Below, one piece after another: positions 43,275-55,000 of a stretch of 64,000 bases of DNA; positions within the stretch are counted from its first letter, which is position 1, and every line of letters starts with the position of its first letter. The notes under the pieces are model-generated. The model was given only the letters and a program-made list of their open reading frames with translations. It was not told the DNA's origin and searched no databases. Made by a program: the position numbers and the translations under genes. Source of the DNA: Mycoplasma sp. NEAQ87857 (GTDB lineage: Bacteria > Bacillota_I > Bacilli_A > Mycoplasmatales > Metamycoplasmataceae); contig NZ_CP045542.1 in assembly GCF_009792315.1 (NCBI RefSeq), forward strand, positions 124,001 through 188,000, written 5' to 3'.

Positions 43275-45735
43275 TCTTCAACAATTAAAAGTAGATGAGA
43301 TAATTAATCACTTCACTAATCCAAATCTTGAAACTTATAACAATGATAAAAACCAGTTAATTGTTTCGTTCTCTGCACCTACAGGTAGTGGTAAAACCTT
43401 TATGATGGCTAATGTTATCGATAAAATGATTTCATATGCAAATGGTATAAATAAAAAAATAATGTTTGTTATAGCTACACTATCTTCTGGTGATTTACCT
43501 AAACAACTTGAACACAGTTTAATTAAGTATAAGTCATGATTAGTAAATAATAATTTTGAAATTAGCTACGAAGAATCTCCATCAAGTAATAAGAACTTTA
43601 GTAAGAAAGATTGACACTCAACTCTTAGTTTAGATAATAACAAAGTATTTATTTTTGGTAAATCAACCTTTGGTTCAAAGAGAATTTTTACAGAAGAACA
43701 AATAATTGAACAATTAATTCATGACGCTAAAAACCAAGGGTATAAAATTGTTTATATTCGGGACGAGGCACACGTTGGGATAGATTCTGGTAAAACAACA
43801 AATAATTCAAAAGATGATTTAAGATTCGAAGAATTATTGAATAGTAATGCTGATTACTTGTTATACATGACTGCTACACCTAAAAATAAAGATTGAAAAA
43901 GAGTTGTACTTTCTGAACGTGAATTAAGAGATGATACACCTAAGTTGATTAAAGAAAATATGTTTATTAACGCTGATATTGAAGGTGATTCAGAAACTAT
44001 TGATAATGAAAAATTACTTAAGAGTGCGTGTGTTAAATTCAAAGAAATAATAAAAGAATACGCCGACAATGAAAAAGAACCTGGATTAGTTAATATTAAT
44101 CCTGCGATGTTAATTCAAATTAGAAACAAAACTAATGGTGATCAAGACTTTTATAAACAAGTTGAGATGATTAAAGATATTCTTAATGAACATAATTTAA
44201 CATATACTCATCACATTAATGATGACAAAGAAATTGAAAGAATTTTAGGCGAAGATAAATTAAGAGAAGGTAATTCACTTAAAGACATAAGTCGTGATGA
44301 CTCAGGTTACCAAGTAATAATTTTTAAAGTAGGTCCAGCAACAGGTTGAAACATTCCTAGAGCAACAATGCTAGTACAATTAAGAAACGTTTCATCCGAG
44401 ACTCTTAATACTCAAACAGTTGGTAGAATTAAGAGAAACCCAAACCCTGCATACCCACATAGCGAAGATTCAGTCGCTTATAAATACTATATTTACTCAA
44501 ATAATCCTAAAATGAAAAACTACACTAATGTTTGAAACTTAAAAGAGAAATTTAAATCTCTTCATCAAGTAGTTTTCAAAGGGGTTATTAACGAAGAAAA
44601 ACTTACAAAAACTCTTAAAGACCATAACTCAATCGAAGAAGTTAGTCAATATTTAACTAAGACTTCAATTACTAATGCTGTTAAATTTCTAATCGAAAGT
44701 TATAAAGAAAATTACGATCTAATAGATGGAGTTAAATATCACTTTATTCCTTTAATTAGTAGATTAACATTAATCAAAGATGAAAACAACCAACAAAAAG
44801 AATCAACTTACATTGAAAGAAAAGCATTCAATAGTATTGATTTAAAAATCTTTGTTAATGAAATATTAAGTAAAAATAAAAAAGAGTTTGATGTAATTCA
44901 AAGTGTTCCTAACTTTGAGCAAAATTGTCAAGAAATCATTGATAAATTAAACCAAACACAAAATACTTTATTTATTACTAAAGATATTATTTTAGTTGCT
45001 ATTAATACCTATTTACTTAGTGATATTAAAGGATTTATTAAGAAAAAGATTGAATTAACCAAAGGAGATAATAACATCGCAAATATCTTTAGTCTCCAAC
45101 CACAAACTATTCCAACTTATTTTGAAGAATTTACTGATGATTATCAAGAAGCAGTTAAAAAAGCTCAAAGTAGCTTGAAAAACAAAAGCGGATTCTTTGA
45201 TATTACAGAAATTAAAACCTATGCTTTTGAATCAGTATATGATCAAAATCTCATTAAATATCATTCTAAACCTCAAGAACATAGTTTAAAAACTCTGAAA
45301 AAAGTTATGAATAAAAAAGATGATAAAGAATTGATTTTTTGATACAGTAATCCAGTGTTTAGTGGTATCAATGTGCAAGTTTTAAACAAAGATAATGAAC
45401 TTAAAAATTCTTATCCTGATATTGTTTGTTCATATAAAGGAATTCACACAATTTTTGTTGAAATCAAATCTGAAAAGAATGATTATGACAGTGTTAAAAC
45501 AGATAATTTATTAGATAACTATAAAGATTATGTTAAATCATATAACCTAAGTAGTTCTAATAAACTTTTCAAAAACGAAAGAACTGTAACCTTTATTTTA
45601 ATGAAAGACAATAATGAAAACGGCAGAGAACATTATATTATTAAAGGAGCAAGTACTCATAAAGGACTGGCTGCTAAATTAGAATCTGAAAGCATTGGTC
45701 AATTCTCAGAAATACTAGATGCACTTAATGAATAA
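43261..45735 (+). CDS. Type III restriction endonuclease subunit Res (copy 2)
   Basis: 824 residues from ATG 43261, preceded by AAAGAGG; MRM at 43255 is an alternative start. UGA Trp codons are read through. Walker A SAPTGSGKTF (38-47), DEAH (YIRDEAHVGI), the MTATP motif, VGRIKRNPNP and the C-terminal PD-(D/E)xK site (SYPDIV ... FVEIKSEK) make a complete Res subunit. Type III Res needs Mod for recognition, so cleavage should switch with the mod repeat tract. Paralog of the Res at 502-2874. Confidence 0.93.
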
Positions 45736-45747
45736 TTAACTCCTTGC

Positions 45748-45778
45748 AAATTATCCCTTATAGGGATAATTTTATTTT
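45748..45778 (+). terminator. Terminator after res copy 2
   Basis: Arms AAATTATCCC / GGGATAATTT followed by TATTTTG. Confidence 0.8.
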
Positions 45779-45843
45779 GTCTTTAAGGCTCTTAATCATC
45801 CTAATAGCCCTATTACCCTAAAAGCCCACAAAGTAGCATAATA

Positions 45844-45925
45844 AAACATCCTCTAAAGGATGTTTATTGTTATATTAAAGTTTATTTATCTTTGTTTTTA
45901 AGCAGCAAAATCAAATTATATTTAT
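45844..45925 (-). pseudogene. Decayed 3' end and terminator of a surface-protein gene
   Basis: The hairpin AAACATCCT / AGGATGTTT followed by a stretch resembling 51967-52040, i.e. the terminator plus the lysine-rich end of the giant surface gene (tgttat...attatttatctttg...agcagcaa). No open frame remains. It suggests that a surface-protein gene once ended here. The remainder of the gap 45736-46361 contains a partial GCACCCAAA motif near 45973 and the RNA candidate at 46115, but no gene. Confidence 0.4.
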
Positions 45926-46114
45926 TGGATTATCACAGAAATAATAGCAATAGAGTTGATTATGATTTATTTTGCACCCAAAAATATATAAAATTAGTGG
46001 CAAACTATTTTTTATAGTTCATTTAATCTCTTTTACTTTTTGGATTGTGTATCCCACATATTAATCTAATGGTTCTAAATCAATAAATATATTAATTAAA
46101 CATTAGTGTATAAT

Positions 46115-46266
46115 GATGATATATTTCTAAATCATAATTATTAAGTTTATGATGAAGATATATTTTTTTATTCTTGAAATATCTAGAAGCATAATCAGAT
46201 ATTTCAAGAAATTATAAAAATCATAAATTGAAAAAGATTTTAATAAAAGTTATAAATCTTTTTTAT
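46115..46266 (+). ncRNA. Candidate structured small RNA or long 5' leader
   Basis: TATAAT at 46109-46114 is followed by a perfect 14-bp inverted repeat (TTCTTGAAATATCT / AGATATTTCAAGAA, 46171-46210) and a terminator-like hairpin AAAAAGATTT / AAATCTTTTT (46231-46264) ending in T. No ORF with a ribosome-binding site is present. It could be a small RNA or an attenuated leader of the lipoprotein gene. Confidence 0.4.
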
Positions 46267-46361
46267 TTCATATTAATACATATCTTATGAGAACTAATAC
46301 AAATTTATATTTAAGTATCTAAAAATAGTTAAATCATAAGAATATAGAAAGGATTTATAAT

Positions 46362-47363
46362 ATGAACAAAATTAAAATTACAAAAAGGTTATTGTTAGCA
46401 TCAGCAATATCAATGCCTTTAACTTTATTTTCTTGTACTTATGCACCAAAAAAAACTAAAACTATAGAACCAACAAAACCAAAACAAACTAATTCTTCAA
46501 GTAAAACCAAAAATCAAAATAACAAAGATAAAAAACAAACAAGCATTAATGATAAAACTAATGAACCAAACGAATCCAATAATGAAACAAATACCAAATT
46601 AAACAAAATTAATTTATTTAAGCAAGAAATACAAGAATCAAGTATAAATAATCAAATAAAAAATCAAATTTTAAATAATGATAATCTTATAAATCTTTTA
46701 ATTGATCAAAAAAATAATTTTGCAAAATATGAACAAGGAAATAGCGAAATAGAATGATTATATGTAAATACACAAGACATTAATTGATTAAATCAAAAAA
46801 ACAAAGCAAAATTCCCAAACCTAAAATATATCATTGCTCCTAATCTTATAAGAATAGATAATGTAAATAGTTGTAAAGAATTAAAATATGGATATTTTCC
46901 TAAAGTAACTTATTTAAGAGACAACATCTTTACAAATTCCAAATTAGTTAATATAGATTTTGTAGAACTAGAACATATTGGTAATAACGCTTTTGCTAGA
47001 ACACCACTTGAATCAATCACTGCTCCTAAGCTCAAAAAGATTGGTTTATTTGCATTCTTATGAACAAAACATTTATCTAATGTTAATTTTCCTAAATTAG
47101 AAGAAATAGAAAGTGCTGCATTTTCTGATTCAAATATATGTGAAATTTCTGCTTTGTCATTAGTAAAAATTGGTGATTTCGCTTTTCAAAACACCAAATT
47201 AACCAATGTAAGTTTCCCTAAATTAAAAGAGATTGGAAATATGGCTTTTAAATATTCTCTTTTAAGCACAATTAATGCTCCTTTATTATCAAAAATTGGT
47301 GATAAAGCATTCTTTAAATGTCCAAATGAAGCACAAATCAAGCAACAATTTGATATAGCTTAA
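46362..47363 (+). CDS. Leucine-rich-repeat (BspA-like) lipoprotein
   Basis: 333 residues, several UGA Trp codons. The signal peptide ends in a lipobox with Cys25 (PLTLFSC). Residues 30-90 are a Lys/Asn/Thr-rich linker. From about 165 there are repeats of about 23 residues of the type IxxNAF...L..I..PKLKKIG (for example FPKLEEIESAAFSDSN, FPKLKEIGNMAFKYS, APLLSKIGDKAFFK), which match BspA-type leucine-rich repeats that bind host proteins or matrix in other bacteria. AAAGGA precedes the start, and a strong terminator follows at 47388. Confidence 0.88.
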
Positions 47364-47387
47364 ATATTAATCGCTTTATATTTAATT

Positions 47388-47417
47388 AAAAACATCCTTA
47401 TAAATAAGGATGTTTTT
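47388..47417. terminator. Shared terminator of the lipoprotein and yigZ genes
   Basis: Arms AAAAACATCCTTA / TAAGGATGTTTTT, T-runs on both strands, between convergent genes. Confidence 0.8.
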
Positions 47418-47435
47418 GTATTATTATGTTGATTA

Positions 47436-47804
47436 TTAAATATTATCTAAATATTGGTCTATAGTAATTTTTGCAGATTCTCTATAAGCACGGATTAATC
47501 CTCCAGCACCTAATTTCACTCCACCAAAATAACGCACAATAATGATTAAAACATTATAAACTTGTTTCATTCTTAATAAATCATAAATTGGTCTTCCTGC
47601 TGTGTTTTTAGGTTCTCCATCATCACTAAAACCTGCGGTTTCACAACCATTATTTAAAATTAAATAAGCATGTACTACATGAGCAGCTTTTTTATGCTCT
47701 TTTTTATATTGATTAATTATTTTTTTAACATCTGCTTTATCATTAAGAGGGATACAAAATCCATAGAATTTAGATTTTTTAATGATATATTCAGTTTTAA
47801 TCAT
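47436..47804 (-). CDS. YigZ/IMPACT-family protein
   Basis: 122 residues. ETAGFSDDGEPKNTAGRPIYDLLRM and IIVRYFGGVKLGAGGLIRAYRESA are the two signature stretches of the UPF0029/IMPACT N-terminal domain; the C-terminal ferredoxin-like domain of longer YigZ proteins is missing. Implicated in translation regulation in other organisms. The start overlaps rbgA by eight bases. Confidence 0.88.
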   Translation of the reverse strand: MIKTEYIIKKSKFYGFCIPLNDKADVKKIINQYKKEHKKAAHVVHAYLILNNGCETAGFSDDGEPKNTAGRPIYDLLRMKQVYNVLIIIVRYFGGVKLGAGGLIRAYRESAKITIDQYLDNI

Positions 47805-48651
47805 ATGTTACATCTTTTAGATTTTTACATCAATTTACAAAGTGATTTTGTGCTTTAGTTAAATCTAATCTTGATTTTTCTTTATAAAAACCAAATTTTT
47901 CTGCATATTCATGGAACAATCCATAAATTTCAGTGTCACTAAATGAAGGTTTAAATCCTAATTGTTCAAGTTTTTGAGGATAATATTTTGAAATTAAAGC
48001 TCACATTTTAGTAGCAATAAATTCTAAAGGAAATGAATCAGACTTAATTGAACCTATTGTTAATAGTTTTATAGCAACTTCTTGATCAGTAAATTTTGGT
48101 AATAAAATACCTGGAGTATCCATAAATAGAAATTCTCCATTAACCACTCATTTTTTCTCTCTGGTAACCCCTGGGTAATTAGCTACTTTTAACTTAGCTT
48201 TTTCAGAAACTAAATTAATCAAAGTACTTTTACCACAGTTAGGTATTCCAACTACAAAGGATTTAATTCTACTTTGAATTAATCCTTTTTTTCTATCGCT
48301 AGCAATTTTATCAGCCATTATTTGTTTTAATTTATTTAAAATAATTTTTTTAGCTGATTGTTTTCTTAAATCTAATCAAAGTAAATGTTCTGTTGAAAAA
48401 CGTTTTTCGATAATTTGTTTTTTACTTTTATCCATTAAATCGCTTTTAGTGATAATGAATAATCTTGGTTTTTGTGGAGCAATTTGATCAAAGTCCTCAT
48501 TATAAGAACTAATTGGACATCTTGCATCTAAAACAATAATGAAAACATTTGCTAAATTAGCATTTTCTTTAATTTCCTTCATTGCTTTAGCCATATGACC
48601 AGGAAATCATTGAATTAAATTCTGGAACTTTGTATCAATATTATCTTGCAT
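47797..48651 (-). CDS. rbgA: Ribosome biogenesis GTPase RbgA (YlqF)
   Basis: 284 residues with many UGA Trp codons, starting MQDNIDTKFQNLIQWFPGHMAKAMKEI. Circularly permuted GTPase acting in late 50S assembly: G4 TKSDLMDK comes before G1 VGIPNCGKSTLIN and G3 DTPG (MDTPGILLP), and WFPGHM is the diagnostic N-terminal motif. It overlaps the downstream yigZ start and the upstream divIVA-like stop. Confidence 0.94.
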
Positions 48652-48925
48652 TAGTATTTCTTGCTTCTTTCAATTTTTCAACACTAGCTTCTAATCTAGC
48701 GTTTTCTAACTTAAGTTGATCTAATTCCTTTTTGTAATTAACTATATATTGTTCTAATTCGCTGATTAATTGATCTTTTTGATCATTTTTTTCAGCAACA
48801 ATTAATAACATTGTTGAAATTTGTTCCATAAATGAATCTACTTCTTCTTTTGAATATCCTTCAAGATTAATGTGGAAGTTTTTATCAATGATATTTTTAT
48901 TGATTTGTTTGATTAATTCTTTCAT
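48641..48925 (-). CDS. DivIVA/GpsB-like coiled-coil protein
   Basis: 94 residues. The N-terminus KNFHINLEGYSKEEVDSFMEQI fits the DivIVA/GpsB membrane-binding head (F...GY...EVD.FL), followed by a coiled coil (LISELEQYIVNYKKELDQLKLENARLEASVEKLKEA). Likely a cell division or polar scaffold adaptor. GGAGGT precedes the start. It ends inside rbgA. Confidence 0.82.
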   Translation of the reverse strand: MKELIKQINKNIIDKNFHINLEGYSKEEVDSFMEQISTMLLIVAEKNDQKDQLISELEQYIVNYKKELDQLKLENARLEASVEKLKEARNTNAR

Positions 48926-48933
48926 ATTACCTC

Positions 48934-49653
48934 CTAATTATTTTTGATTTTATTTAGAATAATAGCTGCTGCACAAGCAACATTTAAACTCTCAAATTCT
49001 ATTGGTATGTATAAATTAACATCTGATAGTTGTTTAACAGTATCACTTATACCTTGTCCTTCATTTCCCATAACCACTATGATTTGTTCTTTTTCAAAAG
49101 CTACATCATTTAATTTTTTAGCATTAAGATCTAATATAGTACTATAAACTTTAAAACCTTTGGTTTTTAAGCTAATTAAATAACTTGCTAAATCCTTAGT
49201 TTCAATTAAATTAAGATTAAAAAATGCACCTTGACTTGAACGAATAATTTTAGAATTATAAATATCAGTGTTTTCAACCACTACTGTATCAAATCCAAAA
49301 GCATAAGCTAAACGAATCATAGTTCCAATGTTTCCTGGATCTTGAACATTATTTAATGCTAGCACTTTATTAAGTTTATTATTAGCTTGCATTTTTTTAC
49401 ATCTAGCAACTATTGGTTGAGGAGTTTTGGTTGAAGAAAGCTTTTTAATAATATCTTGCGATACTTGAATAGAATCAGGATATTTTAAGCTTTCATTAGC
49501 TTCAAATATTTCTAATACAATATCTTTTTTAATCGCTTCTTCAACTAAGTGATATCCTTCAATTAAAAATTCATTAGTTAATTTACGATATTTAGTTTCT
49601 TTTAACTTAGATAATTCTTTAATTTTGCTATTTTGCTTACTTGTTAAAATCAT
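48934..49653 (-). CDS. SpoU-family 2'-O-ribose rRNA/tRNA methyltransferase (RlmB/TrmH-like)
   Basis: 239 residues. It has an N-terminal substrate-binding domain (KYRKLTNEFLIEGYHLVEEAIK) and the knotted SPOUT core: LNNVQDPGNIGTMIRLAYAFG, VVMGNEGQGIS and IPIEFESLNVACAAAIIL, the three SpoU motifs. It methylates a 2'-O in rRNA (RlmB/TsnR type). The start is within the end of trmL (17-base overlap). Confidence 0.9.
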   Translation of the reverse strand: MILTSKQNSKIKELSKLKETKYRKLTNEFLIEGYHLVEEAIKKDIVLEIFEANESLKYPDSIQVSQDIIKKLSSTKTPQPIVARCKKMQANNKLNKVLALNNVQDPGNIGTMIRLAYAFGFDTVVVENTDIYNSKIIRSSQGAFFNLNLIETKDLASYLISLKTKGFKVYSTILDLNAKKLNDVAFEKEQIIVVMGNEGQGISDTVKQLSDVNLYIPIEFESLNVACAAAIILNKIKNN

Positions 49654-50173
49654 TATCTTTTAAAAAGTACTTTCCTTTTTCAACTTCAAATTTTGATAAA
49701 TCCTCAAAATCTAATTGTCTCATTACTTCAAAACCTAAAATTGAAACACAATTAGCTAAATTAATTGAACGCATTGCTGATACCATAGGAATTCTAATGC
49801 ATTGATCTAAATTACCTTGGAGTATTTTTTTATCTATTCCTGTGCTTTCTCTTCCAAACATTAATCAAATCTCTTGGTTTTGTTGATATTCTTGTTTATA
49901 ATCAACATCTGTATATAACTTAAGTCCATATCTTGTGACATAATTAATCTTTTTATCGTGATATTTAGCATAAAAATCTTCATATGAAGCATGTACTTCA
50001 TGCTGAATATCAGATAGCATTCTTCCTGCACCATATCTTCTTAATCACTTAGGATGTAAATCAAAACCAATTGGTTTAATAATGTGTAATTTAGCCCCTA
50101 AAGCAAAACAAGTACGAATGATATTTCCTGTATTAGGACATATTTCTGGTTGATATAAAACAATATTTAACAT
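49637..50173 (-). CDS. trmL: tRNA (cytidine/uridine-34-2'-O)-methyltransferase TrmL-like
   Basis: 178 residues starting [37 protein letters not shown], with UGA Trp in HPKWLRRYGAG and EIWLMFG. A short single-domain SPOUT methylase with [11 protein letters not shown] and [20 protein letters not shown] fits TrmL (YibK), which methylates the wobble base of tRNA-Leu. It is coupled to the following SpoU gene. Confidence 0.9.
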
Positions 50174-50240
50174 AGTTAAATTATATTATATTACTTAATA
50201 TTCAATAACGCTAATTAGATTGATCTACTGCGATCAAGTT

Positions 50241-50276
50241 AAATTAAAAGAGTGATAAAAATCACTCTTTTAATTT
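50241..50276 (-). terminator. Terminator after the permease gene
   Basis: A perfect 16-bp stem AAATTAAAAGAGTGAT / ATCACTCTTTTAATTT with a 4-base loop, overlapping the stop codon of the permease gene. Confidence 0.75.
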
Positions 50277-51807
50277 AAATTTCTAAATTTTCTCCAACTT
50301 GATCAAAAGTTAGATTTTCTTTAGCCAATTGTTGTTTTAAGATTCAATAATTAGCTAAAATTCAAAGCATCATTAATCCAATTAATGATCAAAAGATATA
50401 AACATCATATTTAATCAATCATTGATTATTAGCATATAAAATTCCACTACCACTAATTTTATTAGCATTAGTAATTAATAAATAAATATCTTTATAAAAT
50501 AATTCATATCCCATAATCACCATTATAGCAACTATAGCTATAATGGTGATTGGTACAAAGAATTTAATTACTGGTTTTTTAGGATTTTTAAATTTATCAA
50601 TTAAAGCTAATAACATTGTATAAGCATAAATCATAAAAAAGGTTAATACTGGAATATTAGTTGCTGTATCTAATAATGAATCACCATTAACTATAATTGA
50701 AGGAACAATTAATAAAATAAAATAAAATAAAGCTAAGATAAAATATAAAACCAATCCTCCAAGATCTTTTTTATATTTATTTAAACTATTTAATTGTTTA
50801 TAAAAAATAATTTGTTTCTGTTCAACTAAACCTTGAGCACTTCTTAATGACACCATTGAAATAGAATTTACTACAAAAAATCCACCTAAAGCTATAGTTA
50901 AATAAGTTAAGATTTTTAAAGTCTTTTTAAGGTTAACATTTGCTTTTGGTACTATGCTTTCAAAAATTTGACCAATAGAACCATAACCAGTTAAACCTAC
51001 TCCTATAGAAATAAAAACATATAAAATAGCAGCTATAACAATAGTTAATATTGAAATCAAAGGAATTCAAGAAGGTTTTTTAACATCTTTAGCCATATTT
51101 CCAATACTTAAAAATGCATCAAAACTAAACAAAATAGCAGGTAAAGAAATAAATAATCCACTAAGATTAAAATAATTCATTTTAGCTATTCCTATAGCAC
51201 CTGGATTAATTTGATCAACATTCATACCTTTTGTACCTGTAGTTATAAAACTAATAACTACAGCTGCAAATAGCGGGATTAACTTAAAAAAGAAAGCAAA
51301 GGTTTGGATTTTAGCACTAAAATTAATTGCAAAATAGTTAATTAAACTAAAAATAATTCAAATTATTATTCCTGTAAGTACCACATATCCAATATGAATA
51401 TCACTTAAGGAAATACCTTTATATTCTGCAATAGCAGCAAATAGCATCTCACAAGAAATTACAGGTAATACAATATTGATTAAAGCATAATAAAAGGTAC
51501 AGTGTAATACTTTAACAATAAATCCTTGTTTTTTACCACCTAATACTTCAACTCAAGCAGCTAAACCACTTTTAGAATCTTTAGCTTTAGATATTTGGCT
51601 AAAGCTATAAGCAGTAAATAAAGCAACCATTCCACCAACAATTCAAGCAGCTATAAAGCTTCAAAAACTAAAATATCCAAAATTTGAATTAAAAATTTGA
51701 TTCTTTAAAACACTTGTGTTTTTAAAGAAGATTCCGATTCCTATAACTGTGCTTATACTAATAGATAAAGCTGCAAAAAAGCCAATTTTCCTAGTAAGAT
51801 TTTTCAT
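50275..51807 (-). CDS. Amino acid/polyamine (APC) family permease
   Basis: 510 residues, many UGA Trp codons, about 12-14 membrane helices. The N-terminus LTRKIGFFAALSISISTVIGIGIFFKNTSVL carries the G-x-G-I-F motif of helix 1, and FSFDAFLSIGNMAKDVKKPSWIPL is the conserved APC loop after helix 6. Substrate cannot be told from sequence. Single-gene unit. The 200 bases between it and the giant gene hold only a repeated terminator and an AT-rich spacer. Confidence 0.88.
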
Positions 51808-51966
51808 TGTGTTATTATACAAAAAAATCACTATTCCCTTAAAAACTTATTTAAAATTGTGTTTTTACATTCTTACTTATGATTAAGTTGTTTAGTTTTA
51901 CTAAGAACTAGATTTTGCCTTTAACTATTTAAGCTCCATTAAACTAAAGCTCTAAAATCATATAAA

Positions 51967-51990
51967 AAAACATCCTCTAAAGGATGTTTT
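51967..51990 (-). terminator. Terminator of the giant surface protein gene
   Basis: Arms AAAACATCCT / AGGATGTTTT, with T/A-runs, 15 bases after the stop codon on the minus strand. A close copy stands at 45844. Confidence 0.75.
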
Positions 51991-52004
51991 TGTTATTTAA
52001 AAGA

Positions 52005-55000
52005 TTATTTATCTTTCTTTTTTCTTCTTTTTATAGCAGCAATAATTCCACCAGCTACAAAAGTAAATGTACCAACAATTGAAGTAATAATTAATCACAA
52101 GTAATTTTTATGATCTTTGCCATCAAATAAATTCATTGCATCATTTAATCTATCAATTGCTTCTAGTACTTGATCTTTATCCAATGAATTACCTCTATTA
52201 GTATTACCTAATAGTTGATTATCATCAATATTGCTTAAAGCATCATTTAATGCATCTTGTTTATCACTAGTAGATTTAGCAAATAAATTACTATTAGCTA
52301 AATCTTTAGCAACTAATACTGTAGCTATTAAATCACCACTATGATCATCTAAAGATTTAGTATTTTTTACTAAATCTTTAAGATCTTGATCATCATAAAG
52401 TTTATTAGCTTGGTCAGTTAATTTATTAATAATTTCATCTTCTAAGAACTTAGATTTTTTAATTTCTTCTATTGCTTTATTGATTCTTTTATCTCAATCA
52501 TTTAATAAATAATCTATTGAATCTTTAACAGCTTTAGTTGAATTAGCTAATTTTTCTCTAGTTTGATCTAATAAACTTGTATTGGCATCAGAATCTAGAA
52601 CTTTCTTAGCATCTAAAATATCATTGTATAAACGATCTAGAATTTGATCAATGATATTTCTTGGTACATTTTTAAGTCTTGGATTGTTATTAATATCATT
52701 AATTAATTTTTCAGCTTGTTTAATTTGATTAATTAATTTAGCTTTAGCTAAATCTTTAATTAAACTATTAGCTAAATCATTAGTAGCTTTTGTATTATTA
52801 GTAATTGAATCTTTATTTTTAAGAGCTTTATTTAGTTTATCTTTTAAGATCTCTTTAGTATTATTATCTGTATCTTTGTTATTGATAAAATCTTTGATTT
52901 GGTTAATAACATCATCTAATTTAGCTTTAGCAATAGCATCTTTGATTTGATCTATTGTTTTATTAGTTTGATCTAATAAATTATTTAATTGATCTTCATC
53001 AATTAAATCTTTATGAATAACATTATTAATTTGATTAATTAAATCAGTAGTTTTGTTGTTCAAGTTAACTTTAGTTGATTTATCAACTAAAGAATCTATA
53101 AGATCTTTAATTGCTTCTTTAGCATTATTAATAACTTGTTTTGCCTTAGTTTTATTTATAACTTTATTTAAGTTTTTTACTGAATCATTAACCTTATTTG
53201 TATCATTATGATCTACATTATTAGCATCTTTGATAGCTTTAATTAAATTATTAATTTCTTTAATGTATTTAGGATTTTCTTGATTTAACTTTTTAATTAA
53301 ATCATTTGCATCAACATTAGCTTTAGCTAATTTGCTATTAGCTAAATCATTAAGCAATTGGTCTTTTGCTTTAATTAATTGATCTAGATCTTTATTATCT
53401 TTATCTTCTAAAGCTTTATCTATTGCTTTAATAATATTATCTTTAATTGAACTATATTTTGAATCAGATAATTTATTAGCTCAATCTTTAGCATCTATTG
53501 CTTCTTTTTCTAATGCAATTCTTGCAGTATTTTTAGCAATTTCTTTAGCTAAATTAGTTTGTTTATCTCTTAGGTCTTTAGATACAGAAGCGGTATTAGC
53601 TACTTTATCTAATAAACTATTTCCTTGATCAATTAAATTATTTAATTGATCAACTAGATCTTGATATTTAGTATTATTAATCAATTTATCTCTTACAATA
53701 GTAGTTTTTTCAACTTCATTTTTAAGCATAATATTAGCTAAATCATTAGCTAATTTATTATTAGCCTTATCAATTACATCTCCGTCATCATTATTTAATA
53801 CCGCTTGAGCTTGTTTAATATTATTTAATAATTGATCAATTAAACTTGATCCAGGAGTTATATTTTTAATGTAATCTTTTGCTTGTTTAATTAATTGATT
53901 AATACTATCAAGATTAGAATGTAATCTATTAGCTCTATTTTTAGCATCTATTAAAGCATTTTGTAATTTATCAAATTGATCATTTGAAGCATTATTATCA
54001 TTAGTTAAATCTAATAAATGATTTAATGATTCATCAATGATAGCTGGTAAATTACCTCTAAGCACTGTTTGGTTACTTGAAGTATTATTATTTAATCAAT
54101 GATTTGCTTGATTGATTAAATCTTTCAATCTATTTTTGCTTCTAGCATTAGTTAATGCATTTAGATATTGATCTTTGATAGCATTAATTTGATTTTGCTT
54201 ATCATTAATTGCTTGGTTTAATTTAGCTTTAGCATCAACATCAGTTGTACTTGCATATTGCTTTTTAAGATCCAATAATTCATTTTCTAAAGCTTTAGCT
54301 TTAGTAATTTCACTATCAATAATATCTTTTAAGATTGCTTTATAACCATCATTTAACTCAGTTAAATCTTCATTAGATACTTTATCTTCATCTAAAGCAG
54401 TATTAAATAAGCTATCAATAATTTCATTACTTTTAGCAATAGTATTATTTCAACCATTTAATCCATTAGAATTATCATTATTTTCATTTAATAATGATCT
54501 TAGTTGATTGATATTATCATTAATTGCTGTTAAATTATCAATATTACCTAAATGATTAGGCATTAAACCATTATTATCTAAAACGTTATTGATCATTTGA
54601 TCAATAACATCTTTAAGATTTTGATCATCTTTAGCATTAGTATTATTGATTCAATGGTTGGTATTAGCAATAATATCTTTGAGTTTTAATAAATTATTTA
54701 ATTCAATATATTTATCATTTAACTCTTTTGCATGATTAACTATATCATCTACTAAAGGATTAGATTCTACAGTATTAACTTGATTAATTAATTCTTGTTT
54801 TAATTTATTAGATAAATTAGTTAAAGAATTAATTATATTAGTTGCATTAACTCTAGCTGTTTCAAGAATTTCTTCTCCATCTAATGCATTAGTTTTAGTC
54901 ACTAAATCACTTGATAAATCATTTAATTCACTATTAATTGATTTAGTTTCATTGTCATTAGTATTTTCAATTCCTCCAGCAGTAAATAAATTATCATCAC

